64,000 nucleotides of DNA from Aquirufa lenticrescens (GCF_019916085.1 NZ_CP049834.1:62001-126000); one strand, 5' to 3'; counted from the first letter of the stretch, positions 36,828-45,835 are shown. Program-made: numbers and translations. The notes: generated from the letters alone by a model not told the origin.

Positions 36828-38491
36828 TTTTTAGTGAAAAAGTTTTTGATATCGGCCAAAGACAAAGCATTCAAAGTCAACTCTTTTAAAAGGCCCCCTT
36901 TGCGACCCACTTTGACACCCCATTCCATATCCTGTAAACCGGCAATTGAGTGGGCATCCGGATTAATAGAGACAAATAAGCCCTTATCCATCGCCTCATA
37001 GATATAACGCCAGTCTAAGTCCAAACGATAAGGACTGGCATTTAATTCAATACTCACTCCATTCGCCTTGCAAGCATCTAAGATCTTCGACATTTGTAAG
37101 GAAAAGCCAGGTCTTGCTAGTAATAAACGTCCCGTCGGATGACCTAAAATAGACGTATACGGATTTTCAATGGCCTTCAACACGCGAGGCATAGCCTTCT
37201 CTAAATCCATCGTTAATCCAGCATGAACGGATGCCACTACATAATCAAAAGAGGCCAACACTGAGGCATCATAATCCAGATTACCATCCGGCAAAATATC
37301 CGCTTCGATCCCTTTTAAAATTTGAAAATCGGTCCATTGCGAATTCAAACGATCTATTTCTTCGTGTTGACGAATGACATCCTCCTCCTTCAATCCTCCT
37401 GCATAGGCAGCATATTTAGAGTGATCAGCAATTCCGAAATAACGCAAACCTAAAGTTCGACAGGCTTCCGCCATCTCACTAAGTGTATTCTTACCATCTG
37501 AATAAGTGGAATGATTGTGTAAACATCCTTGCAAATCAGCGTATTGAATTAAAGCCTTATCTCCGTGTTTAGCATACCAGTCAAATTCCTGTAAACCCTC
37601 CCTCATTTCAGGAACGATATACGGCAATTGTTGAGCTGTGTAGATCTCAAACTCTCCTTTCAACTCCTTACCGTCAAATCGCTCATAAAATTGAACCTGA
37701 GCTAAGTGATCTGGCGCCGCTGATAAAGCATATAATTTAGATACAAATTCACTAGCAGAGGCAAAGTGAATTTCAATGGGAATCAAATGATCTTTCGCAA
37801 AGCCTCTCCACGTAAATGGTGAGGACTCTTTCATATCTTCCTCTAAACCTTCTACTGATTGCAACAATCCAGACGCTCCAAACAAGTCGTTTGTTTCCAC
37901 TAAAAAAACTAAGGAATTAATCACCTCACAATGACGGCGCAATTCGCCAGCAATGGAGACATGAGAGAAAAGGCCAGTTAATGCTTGGGCAATTTCATCG
38001 GCTAAATCCTGCGCCTTATTAATACGCAATTTGCTGGAATTTGATTTGATAAAACGGATATTCAGTGTCACACTTTCCACTACTGCCCCACCAAATCCTT
38101 TGAGATTCGCTAGACGACCATCCTCACAAGCCGCTAAAAGGTCATCAATTTTGGTAATTTGTAATTCCTGCCAAATCGTCCTAACCTTTTTAGGACCTAA
38201 GCCCTTTATCTTCAACAAGGTTAATAAACCAGCTGGTGTTTGTTCTATAATCTGATCTAAATCAGGACAAGTTCCTGTAGCGGCCACATCTTGCACGATT
38301 TTGACAACCACTTTTCCTACTCCGGGAATCCCTAACAATTGCTCTTCTGACAACGACGAGATTAAACCAGGGAATTTATCAAGGCCACGCGCTGCAAAAG
38401 CGAGATTCTTACTTTTGAATTCATTTACACCATGTAAATCCCAAAGCTTAACTAAAAGTTCAAGTGCGTCGACGATTTGATCATTATCCAT
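36824..38491 (-). CDS. PolX-like protein: helix-hairpin-helix, degenerate Pol-beta palm and PHP domain
   Basis: 555 residues from ATG 38489-38491, near the 570 of B. subtilis PolX; the longer frame overlaps ogt. HhH motifs (GIPGVGKVVVKIV, IKGLGPKKVRTI, LKGFGGAVVES) cover 50-145. The palm keeps GELRRHCEV at 182-190, but the usual DxD metal pair that follows is INSLVF (Asn/Ser), and the third Asp is Glu in PIEIHF, so polymerase activity is probably lost. The C-terminal PHP domain has LHNHSTYSDG (324-333), IADHSKY and later His/Asp ligands, so 3'-5' exonuclease or phosphoesterase activity may remain. Confidence 0.85.
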   Translation of the reverse strand: MDNDQIVDALELLVKLWDLHGVNEFKSKNLAFAARGLDKFPGLISSLSEEQLLGIPGVGKVVVKIVQDVAATGTCPDLDQIIEQTPAGLLTLLKIKGLGPKKVRTIWQELQITKIDDLLAACEDGRLANLKGFGGAVVESVTLNIRFIKSNSSKLRINKAQDLADEIAQALTGLFSHVSIAGELRRHCEVINSLVFLVETNDLFGASGLLQSVEGLEEDMKESSPFTWRGFAKDHLIPIEIHFASASEFVSKLYALSAAPDHLAQVQFYERFDGKELKGEFEIYTAQQLPYIVPEMREGLQEFDWYAKHGDKALIQYADLQGCLHNHSTYSDGKNTLSEMAEACRTLGLRYFGIADHSKYAAYAGGLKEEDVIRQHEEIDRLNSQWTDFQILKGIEADILPDGNLDYDASVLASFDYVVASVHAGLTMDLEKAMPRVLKAIENPYTSILGHPTGRLLLARPGFSLQMSKILDACKANGVSIELNASPYRLDLDWRYIYEAMDKGLFVSINPDAHSIAGLQDMEWGVKVGRKGGLLKELTLNALSLADIKNFFTKN

Positions 38492-38502
38492 AGACAAATA
38501 TA

Positions 38503-38970
38503 CTAAAATAGCGTAGCTCCTTCCTTCGCAAGTAACCATTCCTTCCGCCACAATCCTCCACTATACCCTACCAGATTTCCAGTAGAACCTATCACGCGGT
38601 GACAAGGATGGAAGAGTAAAATGGGGTTTTGGCCATTTGCATTACCTACTGCCTGCGCTCCTTTAGGCATTTCTAAGCGTTTCGCAATTTCCGCATAGGT
38701 AGTGGTGGAACCAGCAGGAATTCCTTTCAAGGCCGACCAAACTTTTTGTTGAAAGGGAGTCCCAATAGTTGGATCAATGGGAAAATCTTGTAAAATGCCT
38801 GTATCAAAGAACGATTGCAAAATGTCTTTAATCCGCTGAATATCAACAGGATGATTTTCGGTAGTTGTTCCTTCCTCCTCTACAAAAGTACAAGAGCGCA
38901 AACCAGCATCTGCTAATTCCAAACGTAAAATGCCAATAGGGCTGATGAAATAAAATTCTGAGTGTAACAT
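38503..38970 (-). CDS. ogt: Methylated-DNA--protein-cysteine methyltransferase
   Basis: Removes O6-alkyl groups from guanine by suicidal transfer to Cys123 in the PCHRV motif (LLFHPCHRVIG). Other blocks: GTPFQQKVWSALKGIPAG, TYAEIAKRLE and YSGGLWRKEWLLAKE. The 155-residue length fits the Ogt form without an Ada regulatory domain. It lies 11 bp upstream of the PolX-like gene, a DNA-repair pairing. Confidence 0.95.
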   Translation of the reverse strand: MLHSEFYFISPIGILRLELADAGLRSCTFVEEEGTTTENHPVDIQRIKDILQSFFDTGILQDFPIDPTIGTPFQQKVWSALKGIPAGSTTTYAEIAKRLEMPKGAQAVGNANGQNPILLFHPCHRVIGSTGNLVGYSGGLWRKEWLLAKEGATLF

Positions 38971-39119
38971 AAGAACTCAATTTCTCACAAAAAATGGTAA
39001 ATTTCCAATAATTAAGAGGCTAAAATTGGAAATTTTGAAATTTAAGTCTGTTTTGGAAAATCAAAACAAAAATAAAATTCTAAATTATCTTCATATCAAG
39101 CATTTTAACATATCATACC

Positions 39120-40550
39120 ATGAATTTCTCCTTTAACAACTATGATCCGGAAGGCTTTTTCGATGAAATGTTCGAAGCGGACGGAAGTGTACGCATTGGA
39201 TACGAACACTTTAAAGAACGCGTGGAACAACTCAGCAAAGAGGAATTTTTAAGCCGTCAACAATCCGCAGAAAGAGCCTTAATGGCCATGGGAATCACGT
39301 TTAATGTCTATTCAGAAAACGAAGGAACCGAGCGCATCATGCCGGTGGACATTATTCCGCGCATTGTTGAAGCAAAAGAATGGGAGAAAATCGAAAAAGG
39401 ATTAATTCAACGAATCACTGCCTTGAATTTATTTTTAAATGATATTTATTCAGACCAAAAAATCATCAAAGACGGGATCATTCCCGCTGAAGTGATTAAC
39501 TCTTCTAAAGATTTTCTAAAAGCTTGTATCGGCATAAAGCCTGCCAAAAACATCTACATCCACATTACTGGAACCGATTTAATTCGAGGTAGCGATGGGG
39601 AATACATGATTTTAGAGGACAACTTACGCTGCCCTTCAGGTGTATCCTACATGATGGAAAACAGAGAGCTATTAAAGCAAACCTTTCCGGAAGTAGTAGC
39701 CAAAACCCAAATCAGACCCATTTCTGATTATCCTAATAAGTTATTAGAAATGCTGCGTTTCATCAGCGATCGACCAGATCCGACCGTCGTAGTTTTAACG
39801 CCAGGAATCTATAATTCTGCCTATTTTGAACATTCCTACCTAGCTCAACAAATGGGGGTGGAATTAGTCGATGCGCGTGATTTAGTCGTACACGAGGGGT
39901 ATGTCAAAATGCGCACTACTAAAGGTTTCCAAATCGTCGATGTTATCTACCGCCGGATTGATGACACATTTTTAGACCCTAACGTCTTTAATCCAGACTC
40001 AATGATAGGTATCCCAGGCATATTCGAAGTCTATAAAAATGGCAAAGTGGCGATAGCTAATGCGCCCGGAACCGGTGTTGCTGATGACAAAGTGATTTAT
40101 GCCTATGTTCCTCGAATAATTAAGTATTATCTAAACGAGGAACCAATTATTCAAAATGTCAAAACCTACATTTGCGCGGAAGAAGAAGATCGCAATTATG
40201 TCTTAGCCAATATTGAGAAATTAGTGGTGAAAGAAGCGAATGAGGCTGGAGGTTATGGCATGTTAATAGGGCCAAAATCAACCAAGGAAGAACAAGAAAA
40301 ATTCAAAGCCCTCATCCTCAGCAATCCAAGAAATTATATCGCACAACCGACCATCTCTTTATCCCGAGTACCTTGTTTAATCGAGGACCATGCGGAAGGT
40401 CGCCACGTGGATTTAAGACCCTATATTCTGTATGGAGATGGGGTAAATGTGATGCCAGGAGGTTTAACGCGAGTGGCGTTGAGAAAAGGTTCGCTAGTCG
40501 TTAACTCTTCGCAAGGGGGTGGGTCGAAGGATACGTGGGTTATGTATTAG
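39120..40550 (+). CDS. Circularly permuted type 2 ATP-grasp protein
   Basis: 476 residues matching the DUF404/DUF407 family: GYEHFKERVEQLSKEE, YSDQKIIKDGIIP, ILEDNLRCPSGVSYMMENR, GGYGMLIGP and LRPYILYGDG. Family members are thought to make amide bonds and usually sit beside an alpha-E domain protein and a transglutaminase-like protease; neither is here, so the gene is an orphan and may act alone or with a distant partner. Upstream 149 bp is AT-rich without a full promoter match. Its TAG stop is part of a 20-bp inverted-repeat arm. Confidence 0.88.
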   Translation: MNFSFNNYDPEGFFDEMFEADGSVRIGYEHFKERVEQLSKEEFLSRQQSAERALMAMGITFNVYSENEGTERIMPVDIIPRIVEAKEWEKIEKGLIQRITALNLFLNDIYSDQKIIKDGIIPAEVINSSKDFLKACIGIKPAKNIYIHITGTDLIRGSDGEYMILEDNLRCPSGVSYMMENRELLKQTFPEVVAKTQIRPISDYPNKLLEMLRFISDRPDPTVVVLTPGIYNSAYFEHSYLAQQMGVELVDARDLVVHEGYVKMRTTKGFQIVDVIYRRIDDTFLDPNVFNPDSMIGIPGIFEVYKNGKVAIANAPGTGVADDKVIYAYVPRIIKYYLNEEPIIQNVKTYICAEEEDRNYVLANIEKLVVKEANEAGGYGMLIGPKSTKEEQEKFKALILSNPRNYIAQPTISLSRVPCLIEDHAEGRHVDLRPYILYGDGVNVMPGGLTRVALRKGSLVVNSSQGGGSKDTWVMY

Positions 40551-40776
40551 GAATTCGGGTTCTGAATCGTCGACAGGTCAAATGATTCAGAACCCGAATT
40601 CCTATTACATATCTGGAACAAAATAAGAATCAAATGAATTCGCCCCTACATTTTTAATACATATCAAGGGAAATGAAAGATCAAATGATTCAGAACCCGA
40701 ATTCCTATTACATATCTGGAACAAAATAAGAATCAAATGAATTCGCCCCTACATTTTTAATACATACCAAGGGAAA
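40549..40776. repeat. Snap-back repeat: arm at the stop codon plus two tandem 96-bp copies
   Basis: Arm 40549-40568 overlaps the ATP-grasp stop. Its exact reverse complement occurs at 40584-40603 and again at 40687-40706. These lie in two 96-bp direct copies, 40578-40673 and 40681-40776, that differ at a single base and are separated by 7 bp. GTCGACAG flanks the pair on both sides (40569-40576 and 40777-40784). No gene is visible; with the heptad element it makes up the whole 327-bp convergent gap. Confidence 0.9.
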
Positions 40777-40880
40777 GTCGACAGTAGCTAGTAGTCAGTG
40801 GACAGTATTTGTGAATAGATACTGATTACTGACTACTACCCACTGGATACTGTCCACAAAAAACTGCCTACTGATTACTA
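40776..40880 (-). repeat. 105-bp heptad-repeat element (9+1+5) starting at the SnoaL-like stop codon
   Basis: Fifteen 7-bp units. Minus strand from the TAG stop: TAGTAAT, CAGTAGG, CAGTTTT, TTGTGGA, CAGTATC, CAGTGGG, TAGTAGT, CAGTAAT, CAGTATC (nine), TATTCAC (transition), then AAATACT, GTCCACT, GACTACT, AGCTACT, GTCGACT (five, reverse type). GTGGACAGTAT (minus strand, 40848-40858) pairs with ATACTGTCCAC (40798-40808). Same length and plan as 27952-28056, with different unit sequence. Confidence 0.8.
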
Positions 40881-41384
40881 CTTGAATAAGCTCATAATTC
40901 CGGCAGTGTCATAGGCTAACCACTCCTGCACGATCTTCCCGTTTTTAATCAGGTCTACCGCACTTATAACCACTTTTACCGTTTTATCCCCTTTGGTTAA
41001 TGCAGCATATTGATATGAAATCACATAATTGTTTGCCTCTTTCATATTTTTATTTTTGTGTACGTATTCCCAAATAGGAGCTACTTTCTCAAATTTCACA
41101 GAAATCCCATTTGCTTTTAAGGCTTTGAGAAAAGCCACATTCTGAGTTAAATTCTTTTCCTCGAGATTATCGTGGAATTTCACCTTTTCCGCATAAAAAG
41201 ATTTGTAAGTGACTGTATCCAACGCTTCTAAGGCTTTAATTGAATTTAAAACCCATTTTGTGTTGGGTGATTGCTCCAAGCTATACCCAGAATTAAAACC
41301 GGTTTCGGCATTACCTTCATGAGAAACGGATTGACCAGATGCAAAAGCTGAAATGGTCAAAAATACAAAGACTAATTTTTTCAT
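40878..41384 (-). CDS. Secreted SnoaL-like (NTF2-fold) protein
   Basis: 168 residues: signal peptide MKKLVFVFLTISAFASGQS, then an NTF2-like domain (WVLNSIKALEALDTVTYKSF, YAEKVKFHDN, VVISAVDLIKNGKIVQEWLAYD). Such domains serve as small enzymes or binding modules; no catalytic set is evident. It is probably periplasmic. The TAG stop begins the heptad element. It diverges from the AraC-type regulator across 162 bp. Confidence 0.78.
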   Translation of the reverse strand: MKKLVFVFLTISAFASGQSVSHEGNAETGFNSGYSLEQSPNTKWVLNSIKALEALDTVTYKSFYAEKVKFHDNLEEKNLTQNVAFLKALKANGISVKFEKVAPIWEYVHKNKNMKEANNYVISYQYAALTKGDKTVKVVISAVDLIKNGKIVQEWLAYDTAGIMSLFK

Positions 41385-41546
41385 TAGAATTAAGATTATA
41401 TGTTTAACAATGACGCAATTTGGAAAGAGGAAAGAAAAGTGACATCTAAAAATGAATCATTTATGTTCCACTTTGCGAGGATGGAACAAAATGAATTACT
41501 AATTTTTTATTTATCTTGGAAATGATTAGACAAAAACGCTTGCATT

Positions 41547-42737
41547 ATGGGCATTATTTTTCCCTTATTTGGCATATTTACCTCCTTTATACTGATCTAT
41601 TACTTAAGTTCATTAAATAGATCTAATGCTTTTTTAGCGCTATTTTTCTTGTGCTGCAATTGGGTGGTTCTTGTTTATTATGGGTTGCATTATACCCAAG
41701 ATCTATTCTGGGAAGGTATTTGTTTTGTCCACTTCTTACCTCTCTCCTATTTATTAGGTCCGTTTTTATTTTATTACGTAAAAACGCTCGTGACTGATAA
41801 GCGAAAACTAGAAAAAATCGATTTAATTCACCTTATTCCTGCTGTATTTATAGCTTTCAATTGCCTACCATTTACCACTTTACCCTTTGAGCAAAAAGCT
41901 AAAATTGCCCACGAAATCATTAATATAACGGAGAAATACACACTTGATTTCCAATTTGTTTCGTTTGAATTTATTCTTGTATCTAGATCATTACATTTAC
42001 TTGCCTATTGCCTTTTCTCATTGGTCTATTTTACTGTTCATTCCCAAAGAACAAAGACTAAATTGGGACAGTTGTCAACGAATCACGGGATTTTAAAAAG
42101 ATGGATATATTTATTATGTGCTATTCAATTCATCATATCAAGCAATAGTGTCTTGCATATGTTAACGGTAGTGGGTATTCATTTTGACTTTCAAAGTGAT
42201 GCCTACACACAAATTTTCACTTCAAAAAAACATTATTTTGCCGTGGCCGGAGGAGGTTTTTTTCTTCAAAATTTATTCTTGTTTTTATTTCCCAAAATTC
42301 TCTACGGTAACGTATCATTTATTCCAGACAAAGTCAGTACTAATTTGATTCGTGATATCAAATATAATCTTCCTAAGAAAAGAGATTTTGTAGAGACCAA
42401 CCAGGAATTCAAAGAAGAAATAGCTACTTATTTGCTTTCCCTTCCTTTCACAAAAAAGGAATTCTCTATAGCACAAATGTCATTTGATTTAAAAATTCCC
42501 GAAAGAACGCTTTCTCTCTATTTCAACACGTCACTAGGTTTATCATTTAGCGAATGGAGAAAAAAAATACGCATTGACTATGCAATTCAAATGATTGATT
42601 CAGGTGATTCTAAAAAAATCACCATTGAAGGCATTTCCTCTAATGCCGGTTTTGCCTCCAGATCAAAATTTATCGATGCCTTCAAGGAACAGACAGGTAT
42701 AACTCCATCTGCGTATATTAAATCATTAGAAAAATAG
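41547..42737 (+). CDS. Membrane-anchored AraC-family regulator (7-TM plus HTH)
   Basis: 396 residues. The N-terminal half has about seven hydrophobic spans (from IIFPLFGIFTSFILIYYLSS to GGGFFLQNLFLFLFPKIL, residues 1-255). The C-terminal AraC HTH (about 295-394) contains SIAQMSFDLKIPERTLSLYF and ITIEGISSNAGFASRSKFID, then AFKEQTGITPSAYIKSL. This domain plan is common in Bacteroidota and suggests a membrane-sensed signal controlling local genes; the divergent SnoaL-like gene is a possible target. A bidirectional terminator follows. Confidence 0.87.
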   Translation: MGIIFPLFGIFTSFILIYYLSSLNRSNAFLALFFLCCNWVVLVYYGLHYTQDLFWEGICFVHFLPLSYLLGPFLFYYVKTLVTDKRKLEKIDLIHLIPAVFIAFNCLPFTTLPFEQKAKIAHEIINITEKYTLDFQFVSFEFILVSRSLHLLAYCLFSLVYFTVHSQRTKTKLGQLSTNHGILKRWIYLLCAIQFIISSNSVLHMLTVVGIHFDFQSDAYTQIFTSKKHYFAVAGGGFFLQNLFLFLFPKILYGNVSFIPDKVSTNLIRDIKYNLPKKRDFVETNQEFKEEIATYLLSLPFTKKEFSIAQMSFDLKIPERTLSLYFNTSLGLSFSEWRKKIRIDYAIQMIDSGDSKKITIEGISSNAGFASRSKFIDAFKEQTGITPSAYIKSLEK

Positions 42738-42772
42738 TAATTACTCTAGCAGCTTAAGTCTATAGCCATCAT

Positions 42773-42813
42773 ATTCATCAAAAAAGGGGCTAATGCCCCC
42801 TTTTTTGATGAAT
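42773..42813. terminator. Bidirectional terminator between the AraC gene and lysA
   Basis: Arms ATTCATCAAAAAAGGGGC and GCCCCCTTTTTTGATGAAT, loop TAAT, paired over 18 bp with one extra C on the right arm. A/T runs flank the GC core on both sides, so it works for both convergent genes. Confidence 0.88.
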
Positions 42814-42815
42814 CT

Positions 42816-44048
42816 CTACTCTTGATTACGTAGTATATCCTCCAGCGTCTCTCTCTTCCGAACCACCCGTGCAACACCGCCATCTACTAACACTTCTGCT
42901 GGCAGGAAACGGGAATTATAATGAGAAGCCATAGTAAATCCATAGGCCCCTGCATTCGCTAAGGCAATGATATCGCCTTCCTTTACTTCATTTAATAAAC
43001 GCTCGTTTTGTTTGCCATGGAAGTCAAAAGAAAAGGTATCCGTTTCACAGATATAGCCAGTCACACGGTAATCTATTTGCTTCGAAGTATCTTGATTCGA
43101 AGCATTAAATATATAGTGATAAGAACCGTACATCATGGGGCGTATCAGGTGATTCAAACCGGAATTGATTCCAACAAATGTTTTAACTGGATCGCGTTTT
43201 ACTACATTGGTTTCTGCTAGGAAAGTTCCTGATTCGCTTACTAAAAACTTGCCTGGTTCTACCCAAAGGCGCAATTCCCGGCCATATTTAGCACAGAAAG
43301 CGCGGAAAGCGTCGCTCATGATTTGGCCTACTTCTTGCATATTTACTCCTGGATCTTCTGGAGAATAAGGAACTTTGAATCCACCACCTAGATCGATGAT
43401 TTGCAAGTCCTTGAAGTCATAAGCAAAATCAAAAAGGGCCGATGCAGCTTGCTCAAACGTCTTTCCGTCTTTAATATCAGAACCGGTATGCTGGTGCAAA
43501 CCGATTACATGGATTTTATATTTTTCTACAATAGCTAGGATTTCGGCTTTTTGGTGGATCGAAATACCAAATTTCGATTCTGGATGGGCCGTCATAATCT
43601 TCTCATTTCCCCCACCAAAAACGTGTGGCTTGATTCGAATTAAGCAGGGCTGAGTCGAACCGTAGGTTTGGCCAAATTTTTCTAAGACCGATAAATTATC
43701 GAGGTTGACGATGGCACCTTTGGAAACCGCATATTCAATCTCTGAAAAATGAACTCCAGAGGGTGTAAAGGTAATATTAGAACCTTCATAGCCGGCAATT
43801 AAACCTAGCTCTAATTCTTGTGGTGATACGACATCCATATCGACTCCATTCTCGCGCATTAGGCGTAAAATGGATAAATTCGTGTTCGCCTTCGCAGCAT
43901 ATTTTATGGTCAAGTCAATTCCTTCAAAAGCACTCCTCAAAACCGAGATTTTTTCCCTAATTTTGTCAGCATCGTATACATAGAGTGGAGTACCAAATTC
44001 TTTGGCCAAATCTGTTAAAGGAATGTTCTGAATTGAATAATATGCCAT
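42816..44048 (-). CDS. lysA: Diaminopimelate decarboxylase
   Basis: PLP enzyme that makes lysine from meso-diaminopimelate. From ATG 44046-44048 (MAYYSIQNIPL) it has 410 residues; PLP lysine K53 in IKYAAKAN, the GLHQHTGSDI loop, LGGGFKVPY, the phosphate-binding WVEPGKFLVSESG and the C-terminal CETDTFSFD and GAYGFTMASHYNSR are present. A longer frame to 44150 crosses the -7 box and overlaps the divergent gene, so it is rejected. Confidence 0.95.
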   Translation of the reverse strand: MAYYSIQNIPLTDLAKEFGTPLYVYDADKIREKISVLRSAFEGIDLTIKYAAKANTNLSILRLMRENGVDMDVVSPQELELGLIAGYEGSNITFTPSGVHFSEIEYAVSKGAIVNLDNLSVLEKFGQTYGSTQPCLIRIKPHVFGGGNEKIMTAHPESKFGISIHQKAEILAIVEKYKIHVIGLHQHTGSDIKDGKTFEQAASALFDFAYDFKDLQIIDLGGGFKVPYSPEDPGVNMQEVGQIMSDAFRAFCAKYGRELRLWVEPGKFLVSESGTFLAETNVVKRDPVKTFVGINSGLNHLIRPMMYGSYHYIFNASNQDTSKQIDYRVTGYICETDTFSFDFHGKQNERLLNEVKEGDIIALANAGAYGFTMASHYNSRFLPAEVLVDGGVARVVRKRETLEDILRNQE

Positions 44049-44066
44049 AGCGAAATTTGTAAGCCA

Positions 44067-44074
44067 CAAAGATA
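44067..44074 (-). promoter_or_regulatory. -7 element TATCTTTG upstream of lysA
   Basis: Exact TAnnTTTG match on the minus strand, 18 bp before the lysA ATG; -33 is a weak TTTTC. It supports the shorter lysA start and lies in the 40-bp gap to the divergent phoD-like gene. Confidence 0.5.
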
Positions 44075-44088
44075 CTAATCTAACGAAT

Positions 44089-45393
44089 ATGAAAAGAATA
44101 TTAATCGCCTTATTCCTTGCAGCGCCACTTTTAGCGAGTGCGCAAATCAAGAGTGGACCGATGTTAGGCTATTCTGAAATGAAGGAAGTTTTGGTTTGGG
44201 TACAGACCGAGAAACCAGCGGATGTTAGCATTCAATACTGGGAGAAGGGTGATAAAACGATACATAAGACGGATCCCGTACATACCGAGAAAACAACAGC
44301 ATTCATCGCACGAATCATCGCTGATGAGGTAACAATGGGCAAAAAATACGAATACGAAGTACTCGTGAATGGCAAAAAAATGGCATTTAATTATCCATTG
44401 GAGTTCCAAACACAGGAACTTTGGCAATACCGTAAAGATCCACCTGCCTTCTCTTTCCTTTTTGGAACGTGTAACTATGTAAACGAAGAAGCAACCGATC
44501 GCCCTGGACGTCCTTATGGTGGTGCAGATGAGGTCTATGCATCGATGTACTTGAAGAAACCTGATTTCATGTTATGGGGAGGTGATAATTTTTATTACCG
44601 CGAACCGGATTATACGAGAACGGGAATGATACACCGGAATGATCATGCGCGTGCCGTAAAGTCAATACAACCCTTATTAGGAAGTGTACATCAATACGCG
44701 ATTTGGGACGATCACGATTACGGCCCAAATGATGCAGATCGCTCATTTCCTTTGAAATACACTTCTTTAGAGATGTTCAAAATGTATTGGGGAAATCCGA
44801 ATTATGCCTTTCCAAACGAAGGTATTACCGGGAAATTCCAATGGGCTGATGTGGAATTCTTTTTGATGGATGACCGGTGGAATAAAGCTCCAAACGAGCT
44901 AAATGACCCAAATAAAGATTACTGGGGTGCTAAGCAAATGACTTGGTTATTGGATCAGTTGTCCACTTCTAGAGCTAGTTTCAAAATAATCGTCAACGGA
45001 GGTCAGGTCGTAAGCCCTGCCAAAGTATTCGAAAACATGGCGAACTACGAGGCAGAGAGAACGTATTTATTGAAAGAATTAAAGAACAGAAAAATCCCGG
45101 GAGTGCTCTTTTTCACAGGCGATCGACATATTTCAGATCTTAATAAATTAGAGCGCGAAGGCACCTATCCTTTGTATGACTTGACGGTTTCTCCAATGAC
45201 AGCAGGAAAGGCCGATGCGGTGAAGCTAGATTATAACGAGACCTTGGTTCCTGGGACTTTGGTTCAGGAAAGAGCCTTCTCTAAAATTGAAGTGACTGGT
45301 CCATTGAAGGATCGCACGTTAACCATTACCCTTTTCAATGTTAAAGGAGAGGTGTTATGGACCAAAGAACTGAAATCCAATTTATTAAAATAA
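44089..45393 (+). CDS. Secreted PhoD-like alkaline phosphatase family protein
   Basis: 434 residues with signal peptide MKRILIALFLAAPLLASAQ, an N-terminal Ig-like domain (25-115; GPMLGYSEMKEVLVWVQTE) and a metallophosphatase core: FGTCNYV, LWGGDNFYYRE (metal Asp), WDDHDYGPNDAD, VSPAKVFENMANYEAER and FFTGDRHISDL. The PhoD family hydrolyses phosphate monoesters and diesters. Exported, probably periplasmic. Followed by osmC-like and thyA with 3-bp and 1-bp gaps. Confidence 0.9.
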   Translation: MKRILIALFLAAPLLASAQIKSGPMLGYSEMKEVLVWVQTEKPADVSIQYWEKGDKTIHKTDPVHTEKTTAFIARIIADEVTMGKKYEYEVLVNGKKMAFNYPLEFQTQELWQYRKDPPAFSFLFGTCNYVNEEATDRPGRPYGGADEVYASMYLKKPDFMLWGGDNFYYREPDYTRTGMIHRNDHARAVKSIQPLLGSVHQYAIWDDHDYGPNDADRSFPLKYTSLEMFKMYWGNPNYAFPNEGITGKFQWADVEFFLMDDRWNKAPNELNDPNKDYWGAKQMTWLLDQLSTSRASFKIIVNGGQVVSPAKVFENMANYEAERTYLLKELKNRKIPGVLFFTGDRHISDLNKLEREGTYPLYDLTVSPMTAGKADAVKLDYNETLVPGTLVQERAFSKIEVTGPLKDRTLTITLFNVKGEVLWTKELKSNLLK

Positions 45394-45396
45394 GCC

Positions 45397-45834
45397 ATGG
45401 AAGTAGTATTAAATCGCTTAGATCAAGATTTTCATTTTGAGGCCAAAGGCTCCTCTCCCATCCCCGTGCACATCGATGCGGCGGAAGGTATTGGCGGACA
45501 CAATGCGGGCGCACGTCCCATGGAACTACTTTTAATGGGCTTAGGTGGTTGCACGGCCATTGATGTTATTCTTATTTTAAAGAAGCAACGTCAAATCGTA
45601 GAGGACTTCCAAATCCGTGTTTCAGGCGATCGCGAAAAGATCGAAGGAACGGAGAAAACCCCCTTCCGTCAGATCAACATACAATTTGAATTAAAAGGCC
45701 AAATCGACGGCTCAAAAGCCCTAAAAGCGATTCAAATGTCTATGGACAAATACTGTTCAGCTACCGCTCAATTAGAGCCTAGCTCAACCATTACTCATAC
45801 CTTAGTTTTAAACGGAGAAAAATTCGACGCCTAA
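45397..45834 (+). CDS. OsmC-family peroxiredoxin-like protein
   Basis: 145 residues of the OsmC/Ohr fold. The two redox cysteines appear in [13 protein letters not shown] and [12 protein letters not shown] preceding [13 protein letters not shown] and the final [12 protein letters not shown] complete the usual pattern, closest to the YhfA-like branch. Reduces organic hydroperoxides in characterised members; the natural substrate here is unknown. It is between phoD-like and thyA in a tight operon. Confidence 0.9.
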   Translation: MEVVLNRLDQDFHFEAKGSSPIPVHIDAAEGIGGHNAGARPMELLLMGLGGCTAIDVILILKKQRQIVEDFQIRVSGDREKIEGTEKTPFRQINIQFELKGQIDGSKALKAIQMSMDKYCSATAQLEPSSTITHTLVLNGEKFDA

Positions 45835-45835
45835 T

